A stretch of DNA of 64,000 nt from Cryobacterium breve (lineage in GTDB: Bacteria > Actinomycetota > Actinomycetes > Actinomycetales > Microbacteriaceae), in contig NZ_SOGJ01000007.1 of the NCBI RefSeq assembly GCF_004402375.1, forward strand, positions 90,440 through 154,439, read 5' to 3'. Below the pieces are notes generated by a model, which searched no databases, was not told the DNA's origin, and saw only the letters and a list, made by a program, of their open reading frames with translations. The position numbers and the translations under genes are program-made. Shown in pieces: positions 59,117-64,000 of this stretch. Within the stretch, counting starts at the first letter, position 1. Every line of letters starts with the position of its first letter.

Positions 59117-62100
59117 TCAGGCGGTTCGCCGAGGCCAGAGGTGGTGCACATTCGTGGCGGCCATGGCGGCCAGTTCCGCGGTCAGCTCGTCGGCCAGGTC
59201 GTGGGCGCGGTCGGCGTTTCGGGCGGCCGCCTCGCTGGCGTGCCGCTTCGCGACCCGGCGGGAGACATCCGTGAGGTCCCAGAGGTTCTCACCCGTGACC
59301 GAGACGCCCCTCGCACCCGACCGACGGGTGCGGCCGCGCACCAGCATGAGACGGGTGTGGAACACCGGGCCGCCGATGCGCTCCTGCGCGTCGTGGAAGA
59401 AGACGACATTGGATACCGGGCCGGAGCCGTCGTCGAGGCTGACGAAGACCACCCGGCGACCACCCCGCATCGGCGGTGTGTTCGTGGCTCGGCGAACCCC
59501 GGCCAGGAGAACTTCGGTTCCGCCAGGCAGATTGACCAGCTCGGCGGCCGGCGTCACGCCCAGCTCGGTGAAGAGCGGGTGGTAGCGGGCCATCTGGTGC
59601 CCGGCCACCGCCAGGCCGAGGCTCTGCAGCTCGAGGTCGGATTGGGTGCGCCCGCGCAGCTCCAGCGAGGTCACCGCCGTGAATCGGGACCCTTCGTATT
59701 CGAGGACCGGCAGTGGCACGTCGAAGGCCAGCTGGTCGTCGTGGATGGTGACTGCGGTACCGCGCAGCGACTGGATATGGGCCAGCAGCTCGTGGCGCCG
59801 AGTGCGGTCATGTTCGATGAAACTGTCGAGCGCCCCCACCCGGGCCAGGGCTTCGAAGGTGCTGCGCCGGGGGCGCACCCGATCGCGAAAGTCCTGCAGC
59901 GACGTGAACGGCTGGTGGCGCACGATGCGGGCGCGTTCGGCCGCCGTGCAGCCGGCCAGTTCGGGCAGGGCCAGGCGGATGCCGCGGCGGTCACCGCCGT
60001 CGATCTGCTCCACCCGGTAGTCGAGGGCGCTGCTCTGCACGTCGAGCCCGAGAATGGGCACGCCGAGGTTTCTCGCCTCTGCCACGATCAGGTCTTTCGG
60101 CCACATGCCCGGGGCGTGGGTGAGCAGGCCGGCCAGGAACACCGCCGGGTGGTGCGTCTTCAGCCAGGCGGACTGGTAGGTGGGCAGGGCGAACGCGGCG
60201 CCGTGCGCTTTGGCGAAACCGAAGCTGCCGAATCCGGCGAGCACCGTCCAGACCCGGTCGATCACGTCGGGCGCGAACCCGCGCTCCTGGGCCCGCTCCC
60301 GCACGAATTCCTCGATGCGGGGGAGCTGCTCGGGCTTGCCCAGGTGACGGCGGAAGACGTCCGCCCGGCCGAGCCCGCAGCCCGTGAGCTCGTTGAACAG
60401 ATGCATTACCTGCTCGTGGAAGATAACGACGCCCTCTGTTTCCCGCAGGTACGGCTCGAACCGAGGGTGGATGTAATCGGGATGAACTTCTCCGTGCCGG
60501 GCCTGAAGGTATTTCAGGGGCATGTTGTTCTTCATCGGTCCGGGCCGAAAAAGCGAGATCTCCACGGTCAGGTCGTTGAAGACCCGTGGCTGCAGCTTGC
60601 CGACCAGTTCCATCTGGCCGGGCGACTCGATCTGAAAGATGCCGAGGGTGCGGGTGGAACGGATCAGCTCGAAGGTTGCAGGGTCGTCGAGGGGGATGCG
60701 GTCGAGGTCGATGCTCTCGCCGGAGAGGCGATGGTGCTCTTCGACGGCGTGGGCCATGGCCGACTGCATGCGCACGCCGAGGATGTCGAGCTTGATCAGG
60801 CCCATCGGGTCCATGTCGTGTTTGTCGAATTGCGACATGGGCAGCCCCATACCGGACACCTGCACGGGCGTGCGGTCGAGCAGTGACGCGTCGGAGAGGA
60901 TGACCCCGCACGGGTGCACCGAGATGTGCCGGGGGAGCCGGTCGAGCTTGGCCGTGAGGTCGACCAGTAGCTCGAGTTGAGACGAGGCCCGCACCTCGGC
61001 GGCGAAGTCGGCCAGTTCAGGCTTCTCAGCCAGGGCACGGCGGAAGTCGCGGGCGTTGAACCGCCAGATCTGCTTGGCGACGGCGGCGACCTCCTCGTGG
61101 TTCATGCCGAGGGCGAGGCCGGCGTCACGCACAGCTCCACGGCCGCGATAGGAGTTGGTCATGGACATCAGCGACACCCGGTCGCTGCCGAAGGTGTCGA
61201 AGAGCGTGCGATAGATATCGTGACGGCGCGCCGATTCGACGTCGATGTCGATGTCGGGCAGGGTCTGCCGTTCGGGGGAGAGGAACCGCTCCCAGAGCAG
61301 CCCGTTGGAGATGGGTTCGACGGAGGAGGTGCGCAGGGCGTAGTTGAGCACCGAGCCCACCCCGGACCCTCGGGCCTGGATGCGGATGCCCATGCCCCGA
61401 ATGATGTCCGCCACCCGGGCGACGGTGAGGAAGTACCCGGCGAAGCCGAGGTGTTCCACGGTCTTCAGCTCATGCGCGAGGCGGGAGTGCGCCGCCTCGG
61501 CCAGAGAGGAGTGAGAATACAGGTCGTCGATACCGGCGCTGGCCCGGGCGTGCAGCTCGGTGAGTGGGTCGCCGGTGACGCCGATGATGCGCGCCTCCGG
61601 CATGCGGGGCCGGCCGAGACCGATGTCGGAGTCCGGGTCGAGGCTGCACCGGTCGGCGAGCATCTCGGTGTCGCGGAAGAGCCGGTCTACGGCGCCGTCG
61701 TCGTGCAGCCCGGCGTCGACGACCATGCGGGCCACCTGCCGCATGGCGCCCTCCGGCTTGAGCCAGGCCTGCCCGTTGCTCTGCAACTGTTCGAGATCCG
61801 CCAGTGCCGTCAGCGTGCGAGCGGCGTCGGCCAGGTCGGCCGTGACGGCTTCGTCGGGGGTGCCGTACCGCACGGCATTGGTGAGCACCGCGGGCAGGGC
61901 GGCGTGCTCGAAGAGCGCGAGCATGCGGGTGGCCGGTGTGACGCTGCCGATTGTGCCCGGCTCGGCCAGGTGGCACACGATCTCACCGGCCACCGACTGC
62001 GCCGGCATGGCGCGCAGCCACGCGGTGAGGCAGGCTCCGGCCGCGTCCGTGTCGCGGCGCCCGACCGCACCGCCCACGTCGGACGTCGGTCCGAGCAGCA

Positions 62101-62479
62101 CCGTGAGGCAGCTGAGCCCGGCCAGCTCGGCCAGTTGCGTGCGGGCGATGCTGGGCTGCCCCGGCGCGCGGTGGGCGGCGCTGACCGCGCGGCAGAGGGC
62201 GGCGTAGCCACGGCCATCCAGGTTGCCATGGGCGAGCACGACGACCCGGCCCAGCGGATGCCCGTCGTCGTCGTGCACCGCGAGGTCGGCGCCCAGCCCC
62301 GGCCGGATGCCCGCCGCCACGCACGCACGCACGTGCTTGACGGCGCCGTAGAGGCCGTCTCGGTCGGTGATGGCCAGGAAGGACCCGTTCTGCTCCCGAG
62401 TCTGCTCCGCCAGGGCTTCGGGGAGAGTGACCCCGAAGTGGGTGGAGTAAGCGCTCGCGACGTGCAGGTGCGGAAACAT
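59117..62479 (-). CDS. dnaE2: Error-prone DNA polymerase DnaE2
   Basis: A 1120-aa C-family DNA polymerase of the DnaE2/ImuC type used in SOS mutagenesis. N-terminal PHP domain (HLHVASAYSTHFG); palm with PDIDIDVESARRHD for the catalytic acids; helical fingers with MGLIKLDILGVRMQSA, SLFRPGPMKNN, HEQVMHLFNELTG and SFGFAKAHGAAFA; a C-terminal OB fold (about 990-1060). A perfect LexA box lies 38 bp before its start. ATG 62479. No imuA or imuB neighbours. Confidence 0.95.
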   Translation of the reverse strand: MFPHLHVASAYSTHFGVTLPEALAEQTREQNGSFLAITDRDGLYGAVKHVRACVAAGIRPGLGADLAVHDDDGHPLGRVVVLAHGNLDGRGYAALCRAVSAAHRAPGQPSIARTQLAELAGLSCLTVLLGPTSDVGGAVGRRDTDAAGACLTAWLRAMPAQSVAGEIVCHLAEPGTIGSVTPATRMLALFEHAALPAVLTNAVRYGTPDEAVTADLADAARTLTALADLEQLQSNGQAWLKPEGAMRQVARMVVDAGLHDDGAVDRLFRDTEMLADRCSLDPDSDIGLGRPRMPEARIIGVTGDPLTELHARASAGIDDLYSHSSLAEAAHSRLAHELKTVEHLGFAGYFLTVARVADIIRGMGIRIQARGSGVGSVLNYALRTSSVEPISNGLLWERFLSPERQTLPDIDIDVESARRHDIYRTLFDTFGSDRVSLMSMTNSYRGRGAVRDAGLALGMNHEEVAAVAKQIWRFNARDFRRALAEKPELADFAAEVRASSQLELLVDLTAKLDRLPRHISVHPCGVILSDASLLDRTPVQVSGMGLPMSQFDKHDMDPMGLIKLDILGVRMQSAMAHAVEEHHRLSGESIDLDRIPLDDPATFELIRSTRTLGIFQIESPGQMELVGKLQPRVFNDLTVEISLFRPGPMKNNMPLKYLQARHGEVHPDYIHPRFEPYLRETEGVVIFHEQVMHLFNELTGCGLGRADVFRRHLGKPEQLPRIEEFVRERAQERGFAPDVIDRVWTVLAGFGSFGFAKAHGAAFALPTYQSAWLKTHHPAVFLAGLLTHAPGMWPKDLIVAEARNLGVPILGLDVQSSALDYRVEQIDGGDRRGIRLALPELAGCTAAERARIVRHQPFTSLQDFRDRVRPRRSTFEALARVGALDSFIEHDRTRRHELLAHIQSLRGTAVTIHDDQLAFDVPLPVLEYEGSRFTAVTSLELRGRTQSDLELQSLGLAVAGHQMARYHPLFTELGVTPAAELVNLPGGTEVLLAGVRRATNTPPMRGGRRVVFVSLDDGSGPVSNVVFFHDAQERIGGPVFHTRLMLVRGRTRRSGARGVSVTGENLWDLTDVSRRVAKRHASEAAARNADRAHDLADELTAELAAMAATNVHHLWPRRTA

Positions 62480-62517
62480 GTGTGTACTCCTCTGGCGGCC
62501 TGGTCAAATGCACGATA

Positions 62518-62533
62518 TCGAACAAGTGTTCGA
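62518..62533. promoter_or_regulatory. LexA/SOS box of dnaE2
   Basis: TCGAACAAGTGTTCGA, the exact actinobacterial TCGAAC-N4-GTTCGA palindrome, placed over the promoter of dnaE2. Confidence 0.93.
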
Positions 62534-62687
62534 TGTAGGGAGTGTACGTCACACGGGCGACACGCGCCACCGGCATCCTGGAGAGGCCGACATTCTGGAT
62601 AGACCAGACACTCTGGATAGGCTGGGGGACTGAGTCTTCGTTCCCGCTCTGCCTCGACCTCGTGCATCGCCTCGTTTGGAGATCCCC

Positions 62688-63803
62688 ATGACAACTCCCA
62701 CCTCGCCCTGGACGGACTACCTCGGCCGGGCCTCCGTCCGCTCCGGCCAGGCCCTTCTGGTGCTTGCGCTATTCGTGGTGTCGATCTTCGGGATCACTCA
62801 GCTCAAGCTGGTCTTCATTCCGATGCTGCTCGCCCTCATCATCGCGTCGGCTTTGCGTCCGTTCGTTCGGCTGCTCCTGGCGCGGGGCGCGAACGAGACC
62901 GCGGCGGCCACGATCGCCCTGATCTGCGGCGTGGGAGTCTTCGGCGGGATCGTCACCCTCGTGGTGTTCGGCATCCGTGGTGAATGGGCGAACCTCTTCA
63001 CCTCGGCCAGCGAGGGTCTCGACCACCTGCAGGAGTTGCTGACCAGCGGCGCGTTACCGATCGATGCCGCCCAGCTGGATGACGTGCGCGAGTCGGTCAT
63101 CACCTTCGCCACGAGCAGCCAGTTCGGCACCGGCGCCCTGGCCGGGGTGTCCGTGGCAGCCGAGATCGTGACCGGCCTGGTGCTCGGGCTCGTCGTTCTC
63201 TTCTACTTCCTGAAAGACGGCCCCCGCATCTGGAGCTTCCTGATCCAGCCGCTCTCCGGCTCGCGCCATGAGCGGGCGGTGCGCATCGGCGAGAGCAGCG
63301 TCGGCGTTTTCGGCAGTTACGTTCGCGGCACGGCTATCGTCGCTTTCGTCGACGCTCTGTTCATCGGGATCGGCCTGTGGATCCTGCAGGTTCCGCTGGC
63401 ATTGCCGCTCGCGGTCATCGTCTTCCTGGGTGCGTTCATCCCGATCGTGGGTGCAACGGCCGCCGGAATCCTCGCAGCGCTGGTTGCCCTCGTCACGAAC
63501 GACCTGACCACGGCCATCATCGTGGTCGCCATCGTGGTCGCGGTCAACCAGCTCGAGGGCAACTTCCTCTCCCCGGTGGTGCTCGGCAAGTCGCTCCGCC
63601 TGCACGGCCTGGTGATCCTGCTGGCCCTGACGGCCGGAACGATCCTGGGCGGCATTGTCGGCGCGGTCATCTCCGTTCCGATCGCGGCCGTGGGCTGGGC
63701 CGTGATCAAGGCCTGGAACGCGCCGGTCCCGCCGGCCGTGTCGGAGGCCGTCGAGCCGACGCAGCCGGTCGGACCGGCGACGCTGACGCCCGTCGTCAAC
63801 TGA
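62688..63803 (+). CDS. AI-2E family transporter
   Basis: A 371-aa protein with eight or so hydrophobic helices and the AI-2E signature pieces: LLALIIASALRPFVRLL, FYFLKDGPRIW, VRIGESSVGVFGSYVRGTAIVAFVDA and FLGAFIPIVGATAAG...LEGNFLSPVVLGKSLRLHGLVIL. The family name derives from the E. coli TqsA; actual substrate is usually unknown. ATG 62688 with GGAG seven bases upstream. Confidence 0.9.
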   Translation: MTTPTSPWTDYLGRASVRSGQALLVLALFVVSIFGITQLKLVFIPMLLALIIASALRPFVRLLLARGANETAAATIALICGVGVFGGIVTLVVFGIRGEWANLFTSASEGLDHLQELLTSGALPIDAAQLDDVRESVITFATSSQFGTGALAGVSVAAEIVTGLVLGLVVLFYFLKDGPRIWSFLIQPLSGSRHERAVRIGESSVGVFGSYVRGTAIVAFVDALFIGIGLWILQVPLALPLAVIVFLGAFIPIVGATAAGILAALVALVTNDLTTAIIVVAIVVAVNQLEGNFLSPVVLGKSLRLHGLVILLALTAGTILGGIVGAVISVPIAAVGWAVIKAWNAPVPPAVSEAVEPTQPVGPATLTPVVN

Positions 63804-63838
63804 CCGCGGAACCGCCGGCCGTGTCCGGTCGTGAACCA

Positions 63839-63885
63839 ATTCGACGGAGATTTTGGCTCAAAACCACCGATTCGGCGTTTTTCCC
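63839..63885. repeat. Palindromic repeat element, truncated copy 3
   Basis: Carries the left arm AATTCGACGGAGATTTT and part of the interior (CCGATTCGG) of the element seen at 36957, but no right arm. Confidence 0.75.
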
Positions 63886-63898
63886 TCTGCGTCAAGCT

Positions 63899-63920
63899 GC
63901 TTGTGAGTCACTTCACAAGC
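63899..63920. promoter_or_regulatory. Short hairpin before last gene
   Basis: GCTTGTGA/TCACAAGC with a six-base loop, 16 bp before the ATG at 63937. Could be an operator, leader hairpin, or the end of an inserted element. Confidence 0.5.
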
Positions 63921-63936
63921 AGTAGGAGGCAAGGGA

Positions 63937-64000
63937 ATGTCGATCAGCCCGGGGTTCAACGCGGCGGAGATCCGCGAGTTCGTCCATGAGTACCAAGGGG
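63937..64000 (+). CDS. Start of unknown gene, cut by window edge
   Basis: Twenty-one residues are visible, beginning SISPGFNAAEIREFVHEYQG, behind a strong AGGAGG-AAGGG region. A helix-rich beginning with a position right after a truncated repeat and a hairpin would fit a transposase-type or regulatory protein, but this is too little to name it. Confidence 0.6.
   Translation, partial: MSISPGFNAAEIREFVHEYQG

Overview
This is a high-GC window with very few AT-rich stretches. Many genes start with GTG, many neighbours overlap by ATGA, and there are leaderless-looking starts and an actinobacterial LexA box (TCGAAC-N4-GTTCGA). Gene content (DnaE2, MhuD-like heme oxygenase, maltokinase, DUF222/HNH remnant, LAATG cell-wall anchor, type-2 isocitrate lyase) points to an actinobacterium. 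A Microbacteriaceae member such as a Cryobacterium relative is my best guess; that is an inference. I saw no rRNA, tRNA or CRISPR array.

Layout. 0-1.6 kb: 5' end of isocitrate lyase, a HAD dehalogenase and a palindromic repeat. 1.6-6.7 kb: a sulfur/persulfide island with a 40-aa Cys-rich protein, rhodanese lipoprotein, broken histidine kinase, thioredoxin, MBL-rhodanese fusion, TauE-type exporter and an unknown membrane protein. Four 16-bp ATACCC..GGGTAT operators of the CsoR/CstR type sit there, and a fifth lies at 36.9 kb before a paralogue of the tiny Cys-rich protein. 6.7-14.5 kb: VOC protein, cold-shock DEAD-box helicase, FadD, truncated AlkD, a heliorhodopsin homologue lacking the retinal lysine, an NAD-dependent epimerase and a decayed gene. 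14.6-22.6 kb: GH18 chitinase, YjbR, MhuD, a citrulline-ornithine-proline pair (ctlX, ornithine cyclodeaminase), alpha/beta hydrolase, secreted transglycosylase, broken HNH gene and TM2 protein.

22.6-30.2 kb: a purine nucleoside phosphorylase/MFS operon divergent from its GntR/UTRA regulator; an XRE-cupin regulator divergent from a methyltransferase and a thioredoxin-reductase-like flavoprotein; a thioredoxin lipoprotein with CcdA. 30.3-36 kb: Wadjet-type jetABC without an adjacent jetD. 36-43.3 kb: the second tiny Cys-rich gene, DoxX, PfkB, DUF389, a glutamine amidotransferase and malQ. 43.3-52.9 kb: a cell-wall-anchored three-domain esterase behind two LacI/CebR-like half-palindromes, acyl-CoA synthetase, maltokinase, GNAT, MFS, GntR/FCD and a GlcD-type oxidase. 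53-56.3 kb: pflB-pflA with a strong leader hairpin and a terminator. 56.6-64 kb: class A PBP, a SOUL remnant, SOS-regulated dnaE2, an AI-2E family permease and the start of an unknown gene after another palindromic repeat copy.

Two themes run through the window. One is the shared operator/promoter architecture of the sulfur genes: in every case the right half of the operator forms the start of a TAT-type -10 box, and three genes share exactly 35 bp between operator and start codon. The other is genome fluidity: at least four clearly decayed genes, one truncated gene, a family of about 65-90 bp palindromic elements, and many 6-, 15- or 39-bp tandem repeats, several inside coding sequence.
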